A stretch of DNA of 64,000 nucleotides from Ascochyta rabiei (Eukaryota > Ascomycota > Dothideomycetes > Pleosporales > Didymellaceae), in the NCBI RefSeq assembly GCF_004011695.2, contig NC_082407.1, positions 682,001 through 746,000 on the forward strand, read 5' to 3'. Both the position numbers and the translations under genes were made by a program. Below the pieces are notes generated by a model. The model was not told the origin of the DNA. It worked only from the letters and a program-made list of their open reading frames with translations, and did not search any database. Positions 48,081 to 60,452 of the stretch are shown piece by piece; the stretch's first letter is position 1, and each line of letters starts with the position of its first letter.

Positions 48081-49726
48081 TTAGGTAAAGTATCTCCACA
48101 TCTCACTTTCTTCTCCGTCACCCAGGTCACCAGTACTGACCTCCTCTGCCTTGATTACGATGCCCTGCTGCTTGTTCCTCCTGCGATTCTCCATCTTCAT
48201 CCAGCCGCCCAACCACAACGTAAACAATATACAGGTTACGTTGCAAGCCGCAGTCGCCGCTAAAGTTGGAATGTATTTCGGTGCGAATTCTTCCCTGAAC
48301 GTTGCAGCAGACACTATACCACCCAGATTACCCAGTCCGACCAGTAGGCCTGTTGTAGCTGCCCGAGCATTCTCATTCAGATTGTTGTTGTTATGCCATG
48401 AATGGAACAAGCAGCTGGGGATGTAGGCACCGGCGGCAAGCATGAAGCATGCAAAGTATGCCACACCCTTGTTGGCCACGACGTCGATTGATGCGAGGAT
48501 GACGAGACCAATGAGCGATACGCACAGCGAGAAAACGATGTGGAGAGTGCGTTCCCGGAAGTAGTCGCTGCTGTACGTGACGCACAGCAACACCACAAAG
48601 CCAACGGCATTGGGCGCAACTGTCCAAAGATTGGTCTTGACGACGCTGTATCCAAGCCTTTGCACAATTTGTGGTAGGAAGTTGGAAGTGGTGCTGAAGG
48701 CCACTGGGTAAGTAAAAGCGATGATGCACCATGGGATCATCTTCCAACTGCTCCACTCCTTGAAACATTCTCTCATGTTGAAGTCGTGGCTTGCTGAAGA
48801 GGAGAGGTCGCGCAGTGTGCGGCGTTCAGCTACAGCTCGCTCGGAATCATTCAAAAACCATGCCGATTGAGGTGTTGCAGGTAACCACGCGAAAGCAATG
48901 AGTGCGATCACAACAGTCATCATACCTAGTACCGGTCAGCCATGTCTTGTGTTGGCCATACCATTAATTACCTTCAATGATGAACAGCCACTTCCATCCC
49001 GGAATTGTGGCATGGTGAATCTGGAACACACCAAACGATATCAACCCACTAAAGGCTCCAGCGAGCAGTGCACTACCGAAAAAGAGCGCGATTCGGAAAC
49101 CAAGTTCGCCTCTTGTATAGAACAAAGTAAGGTAGAACACCACACCAGCAAAGAATCCAGCCTCAAAAGCACCTAGCAGCAGGCGAATGACTAGAATGCC
49201 AGCAAAGTTCTTCGCAGCACATTGGAACAATGCCATTGCGCCCCAACCAACCATCACTAGATTGCGTTAGTTTCAAGTCCTCGCATTGAGCCGTAAACCA
49301 TTCTCGGGACGGACAAGGAGGGGGATGTAGTCAGGACTCACAGCTGGGCAACATCACCCTCCCACTCCACTTCTTTGTCAACAAGTTGAGTGGCAAATCG
49401 CACAGTCCATTCGGAATATAAAACAACAAGATCAGGAGACTGTACTGCTCGCCAGTGAACCCCAGATCTCTATCCATGCCGTCCGTCTTTGCGTTGCCGA
49501 GGTTGCTGCGGTCGACCGAATTGAAGAAATACATCAAAGAGAGGAAAGGCAGTAGGTAGAAGTCGAGTTTGCGGACTGATGGTGTTAGCGGGACTCGGTG
49601 AAGAGGGAAAAGGGAAGGTAAGACACCGTATGCGCGCTCAAGAGATTTGTCGATTATGGAAGTTGCGGTGCCTATCCCGTGGTCTTTTTCAAGACTGCTG
49701 GTTGACATGCGCTTCTCGTAATCCAT
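48081..49726 (-). CDS. hxnP: MFS anion:cation symporter, Dal5/Tna1 type (nicotinate permease candidate)
   Basis: Four exons on the minus strand: 49726-49627, 49575-49342, 49256-48972, 48925-48081; 487 residues from MDYEKRMS (ATGs at 49,753 and 49,750 are also in frame). Helix 1 carries LPFLSLMYFFNSVDRSNLGNA, a hallmark of the anion:cation symporter family that includes yeast Tna1 (nicotinic acid) and Dal5 (allantoate). About twelve hydrophobic segments are present, with GAFEAGFF in helix 4 and PGWKWLFIIEG before the central loop. The name hxnP rests on family and position. HxnZ is another MFS transporter of the A. nidulans set, so this gene could be the orthologue of either. Expected site: plasma membrane. 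Confidence 0.85.
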
Positions 49727-50356
49727 GGTGACGACTTGAGCTTGGTGCATCATCTGGAGTAGTGTGCTAAGGCGATGCTCGACAGCTGAGGATGGACGCA
49801 CGCCTCAGATACGATTGGGTAAATCTCAACAAGGCGATCTGTCGATTGTGACAGCTTGAGTTGGTTATCGACTTCTCAGGTTCGCTAGATATGGTCGTTG
49901 CACCACCCCATCATCTTAGAGTTGCACCTCCATCTTTGGGCTTCATACTATCGTCTGCATGATGCAACCAGATCACAAGATGTGGATGTGCATATCCGAT
50001 AATTGATAGGCTGATAGAGAGTTGCAAAGGGAGAAGATGATAAGAGTGGGGGAGTTCAGCCCGCATGCGGCTAGGTAGCAGAGAAGACGGACGGGAGATG
50101 GTGTCACACAGTACGTGCTACACTCCTCTCAACTTCCCGAAGCGGATCGATCTACCGTCTGGCGTTCCGTATGGAGGATTTGCACGATCAGAAGTAACAG
50201 TCATGAGAATTGCGGAGTTAATTTTGAGAAAGAGTGAATGCAATTCATTTACGGCAGCATATCGTATGTAACTGTCTGTATCGTGTAGATTGCCTTGAAT
50301 CAAAACCCAACGCCATAACTATGCTCCAGGGGACCTGCTCACTAAACCGTTCAGCT
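49727..50356. promoter_or_regulatory. Permease upstream region and hxnV 3' flank
   Basis: About 630 bp holding the promoter of the permease gene. No coding sequence recognised. Confidence 0.45.
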
Positions 50357-52449
50357 CTACTGGTCCCTCATAAAACCTTCATAGTAGTCATCCATCCAGT
50401 TGACGGCGACCGTGCCGTTCTCTCGACTTCCACTTGCGAACCTGCGCACTGTGCCGACATAGCCGTCAGGACGTACGTTGAGCACTACAACCTCGTTCTC
50501 ATCGAGTCCATCAAGCCACTTATCCATGACGGTCTGCTTACGGGTGTCCTTGTGGGGCACATCGTCCAGGTAGAACGACCACGCAGACTCACGCAAGATG
50601 GGTGGCAGATCCTTGATCTCGATCTCATCGCGGTTCTGATCTGTGACGAGAGCGTATGTGAAGGTGCCGCTGACGGGCGTGTAGCGCTCTGGAATGACGA
50701 ACTGGTCATGCGGTGCTGCAAGTGGTGGCTGCATAGTGTACGAAGCGTTGGCTGCGGCGGTAATGCGGCCAACGTAGGAGCCTATACCGGACTGCTGTTG
50801 GCAAACCGTCTCCAGGAAAGGCATGGCTGCCAGGACGTTGTGGCAGAAGAAGTAAATGCGGAACTGTCCGAGTGCAGGGATATCGGTCTGGATATCAATA
50901 GGATTCGAGTCAATGAAGCGTGTGACCTTGGCCGGAGGAAGGAGGAAACCTGGTGTGAGGTGACCTCGAGTGTACCCTTTAACGGGGACGTTCACGATGT
51001 TTGGCGTGTAGCTGACCCCGTAACCAGAAATGAAAGCAACGTTCTTGGTGAAGTTTGCAGCGAGGGCCGCTGGGTCGCCCTCGTGAAAGGCATTGGCATG
51101 TTCGTAATCGAAGTCAATGAGATCCTGAGCGATCTTCTTGCGTTCCTGCTCGTAACTTTCCAGCAGACTAGGCTTGGCAAGGCCACGAACTGCGAAATTC
51201 ATCTTCCATGCCAGGTTCCACGAGTCGTGTATCGACGTGTTCATACCCTGTGCAGCCTTGGGCGAATGCGTATGACTAGCGTCTCCAGCGATGAATACTC
51301 TTCGCTCGTCATCAGTGAACTTGGAAGCTACCCTCTGTCCAATCTTATAGCGCCCGAACCATTCAACACTTTTCCACTCCAACCTGTAAGGCTGTAGAAT
51401 GGCTCGTGCACGGCTCTGTACGAATTCCTGGGGAGTTTGTTCGCCTGCCGACACGGCTTCTTCTGAGCCTGGTCGAAGTTCGATGTATAGTCGCGTCAAC
51501 CCACGTTCTCGTGGAATCATCAGGACCGAGCCCAAGGTCTCTGACTGAATGACCACCTTGCTCCAGATGTCTGGAAAGTCCGTGTCTAGCACACCATCCA
51601 GAACACCCCATACATCGTCAGAGGAAGCTCCGACGGGCGTCGAGCCTGGGATAGCCTTTCGCACCTTCGAGTGGGCGCCGTCACAACCGACAACGTATCG
51701 AGTTGCGAACGACTTCTTAGCCTGGTTCACGTCCTGCTTACAGCAGACGGTCAACGGGCGTATCATTTGCGGCGTGTACTCGAGGCTTTCGAAGGCTGTG
51801 TTGCGCAGCACGGTGGTGCCTCGTTCCCGAAGGTCGTCTTCGAAAACAGCTTCCACCATGCCCTGATGGACCAACAAGATGTACGGATCGAGGAGGTCAA
51901 CCACAGGCGGGTAGTGGATCTCGCGTCCTGTTCGGTGCAGCGACTCGTGGGTCGAGGACTTCCAGAAGGAAATGTCGTATATCTTGACACCCTTTCGCAG
52001 GAGGGGCTCGGCGATACGCATTTGGCGCAAGGTCTCGATGGTCTTGGGCTGGATGCCATCGGCACGGCCAGTCGACGTACGGTCTGGTCGATCATCGATG
52101 ATCCTTGTCTTGATGCCGTATCTCACGAGGTTGTCGCTGCGGCGATTAGCTTCCCTTGCATGAACCGACGGGTACACATTGCAGCCTACGCAAGCATGAG
52201 ACCAGCAGGTCCAGCGCCAACAACCAGCACATCGCTCATGAAGCTTGCATAGTCATCGTCTTTGGTATAGGAAAACTGCGAGGCAGTGTCGAAACTACTG
52301 CCCGACGAACGAGAGTCGATGGAGTTAACAGTGAGTCCCGGGGCCATTTTCTGGAGCTTGGAACGACCAGTTGGCGATGTTCTTCGAGAGGGAGGCGACG
52401 TCTGGTCAGATCCTGAGCGCTTCATGAGGCTCCATAGTGAGGGAGACAT
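50357..52449 (-). CDS. hxnV: FAD monooxygenase, phenol 2-monooxygenase type (HxnV-like)
   Basis: Two exons on the minus strand, 52449-52190 and 52136-50357; 679 residues. The FAD-binding motif VVGAGPAGLMLA sits near residue 75-87 after a Ser-rich leader and is completed across the intron. RADGIQPKTIE, VGCDGAHSKVR and the second FAD motif GDASHTHSPKAAQGMN are diagnostic of the phenol-hydroxylase branch. A thioredoxin-like C-terminal domain (from about residue 500, ending FASGSRENGTVAVNWMDDYY) completes the family architecture. In the hxn pathway HxnV is assigned the hydroxylation of 2,5-dihydroxypyridine. It is divergent from the amidase gene across a 507-bp spacer. Family certain; pathway role inferred from company. 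Confidence 0.88.
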
Positions 52450-52956
52450 GCTATAAGGCTGGCCGTTTCTATTGTTCGTCCGCTAAGCTCGAAAATGGGG
52501 GTACCGGAGAGACTCGAGAGGGGCAAGCGTTCGAGCATCTGCTCGAGGTCTGCCCATTTCCAGCTGATGTAGGGCTGTCATGGTATGATCCAAGAGCTCC
52601 GTAGCAGCGAAATTCTTTTCGCGAGGTCCCAACCCATGAGCTGACCGTTACAGGGAATTGCCCTTCAGCGAAAACGGTGCATTAGAAGTTGTTTTGGGTA
52701 ACAGATGGAGGGTGCTTCTCACCGAGGCTAGAACCCCACCTTTCATTTGGCAAGCCAGCTCTACGCTCCACTGTCGTTCCGTTTCTACGCGCACGGACAG
52801 CCGACCACGGAATCATCTGCAGGTTGCACTTGCACTCTTGCTAGGTAGACTCTTATCTTGTCAATTCGGTTGCAAACGATGTAAGGTCGGGGACGAAGCG
52901 TGCTGCTATCGCTTCGCGTTCCCATCTAGGACCATCTCACCTGCACCAACCTCGCC
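52450..52956. promoter_or_regulatory. Bidirectional promoter between hxnV and hxnN
   Basis: A 507-bp spacer between divergent genes. It contains no coding sequence I recognise and should hold both promoters. Confidence 0.5.
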
Positions 52957-54963
52957 ATGGCCGCCTCCGAGGTGCCGCACTGGCTGCAGACCGTTCACAA
53001 GAAACGTCTCGCACGCGAGAATGCCATTGACAGCTTTCTTGACTCACGCAAAACTCGATCCGAGGTAGCTTTGCCCCTGGAGAAGCTCCCGACAAGCAGT
53101 TGACGGCACACTAGATACCGGTACTGCAGCTCGACGCTTCTGGAAGCACTCAAAGCAGTCCCGGGGCTGTTACAGACTTTGATGGCGTCGGCGACACCCT
53201 GCAAGCGATTGCTTCTGGCGCTGTGAGCGCGTCAACGCTGTGCGCTGCCCACGTCTACCGGTAGGCTCCGTGCGCAACTCCATGTGATCGTACCATTCTC
53301 ACGCCATGTCCACACAGGGCAATTGATGCTCACAGACGTGTACTGTTCTCTCCTCACACCAAGACCCGGGCCACATCACTGACGAGCGTAGACGAACTGG
53401 CATGTTTAGCTCTATGATGGTCCGCGAGCTTCTGGCTGATCTGGGCAGCCTTACCGAGATTTTATTCGACCAAGCCACGAAACAGGCAATCGAGCTGGAT
53501 AAGCATTTTGAAAAACATGGCAAACTCGTGGGACCCTTGCATGGTATCTGCATGACTTTGAAGGATCAATTCGACGTCAAGGGATTCGACAGTACCCTTG
53601 GGTATGTTGGGCGTGCTTTCAAACCAGCCGTGCAGGACTGTGTTTTGGTGTCGCTCCTGAAGCAGATGGGAGCCATCATCATCGCGAAAACAAACATTCC
53701 CCAGTCAATCATGGTACGTCACCGGCACGAGGCCTCCCGTTCCGGCCCGCGTATCCATACGTAGTCGCAGGGCTTATTCTTCTTCTTGCAGTGGTGTGAA
53801 ACTGACAATCCGCTATGGGGACTCACTGTGCATCCGAGAAATCCCGACTTTACCCCTGGAGGCTCCACGGGCGGCGAAGGCACCCTCTTGTCATTGAGAG
53901 GCACGGTAGTTGGATGGGGAACGGACATCGGCGGCAGCATTCGCATACCGTCCCATATGAACGGCTTGTATGGGCTGAAGCCGAGTGTAAGCTAGACTCT
54001 ACGGGCAAACTGCTCGTACATTCTTTTTCTGTGGCCTGCTGATAGCAAAACCAGAGTACTCGTTTACCATACCAAGGTGTACCGGTATCGACAGATGGTC
54101 AGGAGCATGTCCCATCTGTGATTGGGCCGATGAGTCGATGCATCGACTCGCTGGTAGCTGTAAGTAAAGCCGTCATTGATGCGAAACCCTGGGATTATGA
54201 TCCAAAGTGCGTTCCAATACCCTGGCGGCAAGACCTTTTCGAAGACGCGCAATCTCGCCCGTTGCGCATTGCTATCATGACAGACGACGGTGTAGTTCGA
54301 CCACATCCGCCTGTAGCGCGTGTGTTGGAGGATGTCGTGGCAAAACTTAAGCGAGCCGGCCATGACATAGTGTCTTGGAATCCAGGCAGACTGCATCAGG
54401 AATGCATCGACATCATGGATCAATACTACACAGCCGACGGATGCGAGGACATTCGGCGAGACATCGAGGCCGCCGGCGAGCCTTGCATTCCACATGTTGA
54501 GGCGCTGATCAACAAGGGCAAGCCTATATCCGTCTACTCGTATTGGCAACTGAACAAGCAGAAAGTTGCAGCACAGAAGCGGTTTCTAGATCTCTGGAAG
54601 TCGACGAAAAGTGCAAAAACAGGGGAAGAGATTGACGTCCTCCTTACCCCTGTTATGCCTCACTCCGCAGTTCCACATCGCAAGTGTCGATGGGTTGGAT
54701 ATACGAAGGTCTTCAATTTCGTCGACTATCCCGCAGTTGTCATACCTGCTGGTCGGGTTTCAAAAGAGTTGGATGGCGAGGCATCGACAAATCCGAATGC
54801 TTACAAACCCAGAAACCCATTGGATGAATGGAATTGGAACCTATATGATGTGGATGCAATGGATGGCATGCCGATTGGTGTGCAAGTTGTTGCGCGCCGA
54901 CTTAACGAGGAGAGAGTGTTGGGAGCTGCTAAGGCTATCGACCACGTCCTGAAGTGCTCTTGA
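52957..54963 (+). CDS. hxnN: Amidase-signature family hydrolase (HxnN-like)
   Basis: Best model has six exons: 52957-53064, 53115-53260, 53318-53339, 53429-53713, 53792-53986, 54055-54963; 554 residues. The third exon is only 22 bp and its junctions are the least certain part. The catalytic Ser-cisSer-Lys triad is complete: Lys in TLKDQFD, the cis-Ser in GGSTGGEG and the nucleophilic Ser in GTDIGGSIRIP. GLYGLKPS, LPYQGVPVST and GPMSRC follow as in fungal acetamidase-like enzymes, and the C-terminus has FVDYPAVVIP and MPIGVQVV. HxnN is assigned hydrolysis of an alpha-hydroxyglutaramate-type amide to the free acid plus ammonium. Substrate is inferred from the cluster. Confidence 0.86.
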
Positions 54964-55489
54964 CTTTTTGTTATACCGACAAACGGATGTGCGACACGAG
55001 ATCGTCATCGCCATCAGGCTCAAGCCCAGGCGCCTACACCGTGCACAGCACTATAAGTTAATGGTTCAATGATAAACAGTCGAGTTTCAGCCAGCGTTTT
55101 TCTACATTTGTTTAATAAGACCTCTTGAGCAGTTTCATGCCGGACTAGACTCATCATGACAATCGCTTGATGGTAGCAGACTTGCGAGCGCTAGTCAGAT
55201 ACGATGAACGACACAATCGCCGCCAGCGGTTTTTAGAACGGCATCTGAACATGAGCTAACACACAAGCATCCGCCAACCAGGGTTGGAGGATTCAAGACC
55301 CGCCCCCACTTTACAACTGCCCACCTCTCCGTCTGCGTAAGTTCAAGCATAAGCGGGGTGACTGTTTACTCTCCCAAACAGTGCTTTCAAGCTTGCTCTG
55401 CATGCCCTTCCGTTGTTTCGTACCACCACGACTTCTGCCTCACCTTCAGCATAACGTTACGACACAGACCAGGCTTAGACTCCAGCAGA
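54964..55489. promoter_or_regulatory. Intergenic between hxnN and hxnM
   Basis: About 525 bp between two genes on the same strand, expected to hold the hxnM promoter. Nothing else recognised. Confidence 0.45.
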
Positions 55490-56638
55490 ATGGGCAAGAA
55501 GAAGGTTCTCGTGAGCTATGGTGTTGACATAGACGCAGTGAGTATTGCTACTTGCGTCTGAATCAGTCAATGCTGACAGTTCCGTAGGTCGCAGGTTGGC
55601 TTGGGTCGTACGGAGGAGAAGACTCCACCAGTGATATCAGCAGAGGTCTCTGGGCTGGAACAGTAGGAACGCAACGCTTGCTAAAGCTGTAAGTCCGGCC
55701 GACAAACTCCACTTGAGCGGAGCTTACCTACATCATGCAGCTTTGAAAGAAACAATATCAAAGCAACGTGGTTCATTCCTGGTACGATCATCTCGTGTTT
55801 CCCCCTAGACTTCAATCCTGCGAGATTACATGCTAATGATTCAGGCCATACCCTGGACACGTTTCCCGAAGATTGCGCTGCTGTACGAGATGCAGGGCAT
55901 GAAATTGGTCTGCATGGCTATTCACACGAAAATCCAGCGGACATGACATTCGAGCAGCAACGAGATGTCCTCGACAAAACCTACAAACAGCTCACAGAGT
56001 TCTGCGGAAAACCACCTCGTGGCTCAGTGGCGCCATGGTGGGAAACATCAGCAGAAGGCACTGACTTGCTTCTCTCCTATGGCATCGAGTACGATCACAG
56101 CATGTCTCACGAAGACCACAAGTGCTACTGGCTACGCACAGGTGACGAGTGGACTAAGATCGATTACTCAAAGAACGCGGTTGACTGGATGAAGCCGCTC
56201 ACCAAAGGCAAGGAGACAGGGCTTGTAGAGATCCCAGGCTCATGGTACATCGATGACCTTCCACCGATGATGTTCATGAAAAAGAGCGCGAACTCACATG
56301 GCTGGGTGAACCCGCGCGACGTCGAGCAGATTTGGATGGACCACTTTGACTATTTTTACAGGGAGTACGATGAGTTTGTTTTTCCTATGACGATCCATCC
56401 AGATGTTAGTGGAAGGCCGCATGTAATTCTCATGCACGAGAGGATCATTGAACACATCAACAAGCATGAAGGTGTTGAGTGGGTGACGATGGAGCAGATG
56501 GCGGACGACTTCAAGAAGAACAATCCGTTACCGAAGGATGCGAAGGTGCCTGCACCACCTGGCGAAATCCTGAGACAGCAGAAGGAGGGTAAAGCATACT
56601 CTTTGATTGAGTACAATGGACCGACGGAGTTCAAGTAG
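55490..56638 (+). CDS. hxnM: Polysaccharide-deacetylase-fold hydrolase, PuuE/cyclic-imidase like (HxnM-like)
   Basis: Four exons: 55490-55537, 55588-55688, 55741-55781, 55845-56638; 327 residues. NodB-type fold motifs: SYGVDIDAV with the metal/catalytic Asp near the start, [10 protein letters not shown], then [14 protein letters not shown] with the His ligands, and APWWETS. There is no signal peptide, chitin-binding module or GPI site, so it is not a cell-wall chitin deacetylase. This intracellular branch includes allantoinase PuuE and cyclic imide hydrolases. HxnM of A. nidulans belongs to this fold and opens a hydroxylated glutarimide ring. The amidase next door would act on its product, which supports the call. 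Confidence 0.85.
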
Positions 56639-57257
56639 CACAACATGTGAAAGTACCAGACAATGACTTCTAGATCTGTCAATGTAATGTGCCTTGCTCT
56701 ATCTGTCGTGCTTTGGAACAACTTCGAGTCTGGCCCGAAAAGGGAAAACCCTTCTTCTCTTTATGAATTTGCACTAGAGCTCCTGCTGCAAGTTCCTGCA
56801 CCAACAGTCAAAAATCTAGTACTTGAGCAGCAGCTATGACCTATAGAAATCGAGAGTGTAACAGTCTCTCGATCGATGGTCGGAAATGTCGGAAATGTCG
56901 GAACAAAAGCTTAAGTCCCCCACTCTTAAACAATGAGCATGTCCCGCCAACCGTAGCTATATGAGCAACCACCACTCTGCAATCTCAAGTGCATCGACCA
57001 ATCTTTCGGCCCGCCGCTAGCCCGATAAGCTGAGGTTGCCGTAGATGAGAGCGGATCTGTCAGCGCGATGTCACGCGCCCTGGCCATCGATAGGTGGGCA
57101 AGATGGTGGCAAGCAGAAACGGAGTGGGAGTGCAGCATTGATGATAACATATTCGCAGCGTCTTCATACTTCACACGTGTGGTCCGACATCCTGAACATC
57201 GTTGCTCATAGTTTTTGACGTGGGTTCAACATTTGAGTTGGACAAATCATTGACATC
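56639..57257. promoter_or_regulatory. Intergenic between hxnM and hxnX
   Basis: About 620 bp, same-strand genes on both sides. A tandem TCGGAAATG duplication occurs at about 56,880-56,898. No gene recognised. Confidence 0.45.
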
Positions 57258-58807
57258 ATGGCGCCGTCGAAACCAGAAGTCATCCAGCAGAAGCAAAGAG
57301 ATGCGGCGAGCAAGCTCGATGTAGGCACTCTACCGCAACCGCAACCGCAACCACCGTCGAAAGCTAATTAATGTACGAAGGTCATCGTAGTTGGTGCTGG
57401 CCTCGGTGGCCTAGGAGCAGCCATCTCCATCCTCCTGGAAGGCCACAATGTCCAGATTCTCGAAGTAGCAGCAGAAATCGGCGAGATTGGAGCGGGAATC
57501 CAATGTCTCCCCAACTCCACGCGCGTCCTCATCTCCTGGGGGCTGGAGGATGCACTTTCAAAACTTGCCACTACGCCGAGGCTGTGCAATATGATCGGGT
57601 GGAAGGGCCAGAAGATCTCAGAGATGGACTTTCATGAGTACGAAGCACAGTGTGGAACGCCGTTCTGGGACTTTCACCGCGCAAATTTGCATATGGCACT
57701 TCTCGAGCGGGCAATTGAGCTGGGCGCGAAGCTGACGACGAACTCGAGAGTTGTAGATATCGAGTACGAGTCAAGCGGGGACTCGACAAGAGCTATTGCT
57801 GTGTGTTCAGATGGCAAGAGACATATGGCTGATCTGGTTGTTGGGGCTGATGGTATCAACTCGAAATGCAGAGAGATATTGCTGGGCCACGAAGATCCAC
57901 CACTGTTGACTGGTGATCTGGCGTACAGATTGTTGTTGGACACAGAGCAGATGGTTAAGGATCCTGAATTGAGGAGTTTCGTTGAAGATCCTCAAGTCAA
58001 CTACTGGATTGGACCTGATGCACATGCTGGTACAGTCAACTGTCTTCTTCACCCACATTACGAAACTGACAAGATCCAGTCAACTACGTTCTGCGTGGCG
58101 GCAAATTGTTCAACATGGTCCTTCTTGTCCCCGACGACATGCCCGCAGGTGCCAACACTCTCGCCGGCAACGTCGAAGAGATGCGCGCGCTCTACGCAGA
58201 CTGGGACCCACGCATCCCCAAACTCCTTGCCCTATGTAAAGACGTCTTCAAGTGGCGTCTCATGATTCGCCCTGGGCTAGACCCAACATGGTCACATCCC
58301 TCGGCCGCGTTCACTATCCTGGGCGATGCTGCGCATGCAACATTACCGTATCTTGCGTCTGGTGCGGGAATGAGCATTGAGGATGGTCATGTGCTGGGTC
58401 TATGTCTTGGCGCGATCAAGAACAAAAGCACCTTCGAAAAGAAGAAAGCACTGAATATCTACGAGCGGTGTCGTCGGGAGCGCACTGAGCGCGTTGTTTC
58501 AAGAGGCAACCGCCAGCAATACCTTTACCACGTGCATGACGGCGAGGAGCAACAAGAGCGCGATCGTTTGCTCGGCGAATTCGCGAAATTTAACGGTAAG
58601 GGAAAGATAGAGAGAGAACAGTATGAAGCTGCTGGGCTTGATGTGGAGATGGATCCATTAGCTTGGAGGTGGGGTGGTGTTGGAAGCTGGTTGTTGACGT
58701 ATGTTTGTGAGGAAGATGTCAAGAGGAGGACGGCAGAAGTTGAGGCGGAGGAGAAATCTCCAATTCCCAGGACAGTAAGTCAAGAGAGCGTGAGAGCGGT
58801 ATTGTAA
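57258..58807 (+). CDS. hxnX: FAD monooxygenase, salicylate/6-hydroxynicotinate hydroxylase type (HxnX-like)
   Basis: Three exons: 57258-57320, 57381-58029, 58080-58807; 479 residues. The dinucleotide fold VVGAGLGGLGAAI starts exon 2; VVGADGINSKCR is the DG motif and GDAAHATLPYLASGAGMSIEDG the second FAD motif. GPDAHVVNYVLRGGKLFNMV spans intron 2 and supports that junction. This is the small class A flavin monooxygenase branch with salicylate hydroxylase and bacterial NicC. In the hxn pathway HxnX converts 6-hydroxynicotinate to 2,5-dihydroxypyridine with loss of carboxyl. It lacks a signal peptide; the final residues (PRTVSQESVRAVL) show no clear peroxisomal signal. Role inferred from family plus cluster. 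Confidence 0.87.
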
Positions 58808-59070
58808 AGGTGATACAAGTGAGATTCAACGAGTAGTTTTGTAGTCGAATTATCATAAACAATGACTTTTGTCGGCCTACCTACTCTATTCGCGCACGCG
58901 AGCATTTGCTAGCGTGGATTACATCAGCCATTCCGCGTCAAAGCGTCACTCTTTCACAGCGTCACAAGTCTGGTAGTTTCGAAGGTTTAGAGTGTCTATG
59001 TCTTGAGAGGTCTCATCATCGGTTTTGCAGCCAGGACACCAGAACGTTTAACTAAACTTCACCAACAGCC

Positions 59071-60069
59071 ATGTCCGGACCAGCGGATATCGCCGTGGTT
59101 TCTTTCGACCGTTTCATTCATGGCGATGACGATGACAGGCGTGCAGTGGCGAAGCAGCTGTACAATGCATTTTCAACCGTCGGTTGGGTGTACCTCAAGG
59201 ATCACGGTATACCACAAGCACGAGTTGATGAAATCTTTAGTCTTGTGCGTCACGCAAATTGTATGGCACCATGACGGCAACATACTGACAGCTTTCAGGC
59301 AAAAACCTTCTTCGATCAGCCTTTGCAGGAAAAACTCAGATGGCGACTTCAAGATGCTGAGCTGAACCAAGGCTATACAGCCGATGGCGATGAGGCAAAC
59401 GGCGGCGTTGACCACAAAGAATGTTATGAGCACCGCCGTTTTGCAAATCCATGCTGCCCGGCCGATGCTGACCTACCTGACTTTCGCAAGACGGTCGATG
59501 ATTTTTACGCACAATGCCTGTCGCTAGGTCTCAATGTTCTTAAGTGCCTGGCGATAGCCATGGACCTTGGCGAAAACTTCTTCGAAAACATCACAAAAAG
59601 AGCAGACCCGCAACTGCGACTGCTTCACTATCCAGCTATCGAGAAGAAGATTGTAGAGCAGCAAGGACATGCTCGTATTATCCCCCATACTGATTTTGGA
59701 CTATGCACATTGCTCTTCCAGGACTCTGTTGGCGGCCTTGAAGTCGACCCCTTCCATACTGGCGACTTTAAGCCTGCACTACCCGTATCTGGCACTGTCC
59801 TTATCAATATCGCCGACCTCATGCAGCGACTTACAAACGACCGGTGTCGAAGTACAATGCACCGAGTCGTGAGCCCGCAAATGTCGGGTGACATGCTGCC
59901 CTCGAGGTATTCAATGCCATTTTTCATCCATCCGGACCCAGAAGCTATGATCGATCCCATCATCAAAGAGAAGGGAGAGGTCAAGAGGTACGAGCCTGTT
60001 AATGCTGGGGAGTGGCGAATCTACAACACACGAAAGAACTACACAAGCTTGTCGGCAGCTGCAGCTTAA
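59071..60069 (+). CDS. hxnY: 2-oxoglutarate/Fe(II)-dependent dioxygenase (HxnY-like)
   Basis: Two exons, 59071-59244 and 59299-60069; 314 residues. The N-terminal DIOX_N part (VSFDRFIHGDD ... VGWVYLKDHGI) and the C-terminal Fe(II)/2OG core are both complete: metal ligands in HTDFGLCTLLFQD and STMHRVV, and the 2-oxoglutarate Arg in SRYSMPFF. The architecture is that of isopenicillin-N-synthase-like oxygenases. HxnY in A. nidulans is such an enzyme; its exact step is less secure than the others. It lies 263 bp after hxnX on the same strand and is the last gene of the cluster I can assign. Confidence 0.86.
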
Positions 60070-60452
60070 GCACCGACAGCGATAGCTATGATATTGTGAC
60101 GCGGATCTAATGTCTGCCGCTTTTGGATTCACAGATGTAAATTTAGATGTCAATTGTAAAATGCTACACGTTGACCACAGGTCGCCAAAGAGCTTTTGTT
60201 TCAGGTCAAGCCACCAGGCACGTCTAGCACATCCCTTGCCGAATCGCCAGTTTTACAAGGCTTTGTTTGCGAATACAATTTCGCCTTACAGCAGCCTTGC
60301 GCCACCTTACCAGTTGTGATGCGTCGCGAAAGCAATGTTCATGCCTGCTGTTTGCGTCGAAGTATATCTCCTCTGCTCTTCATTTCTGATAGGTCTGAGT
60401 TAACGCCTCTGTATTTCCCGTTTTCCTTCATTATACCACCTTCGTTCAGAAG
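60070..60452. other. Intergenic, right border of the cluster
   Basis: About 380 bp with no coding sequence recognised; expected to hold the hxnY 3' end and the promoter of the next gene. Confidence 0.45.

Noticed and set aside
50234..51397. 387-codon plus-strand open frame
   Set aside because: Antisense to hxnV; no independent motif.
55490..56638. Chitin deacetylase
   Set aside because: The fold is right, but there is no signal peptide, carbohydrate module or GPI site, and the context is catabolic.
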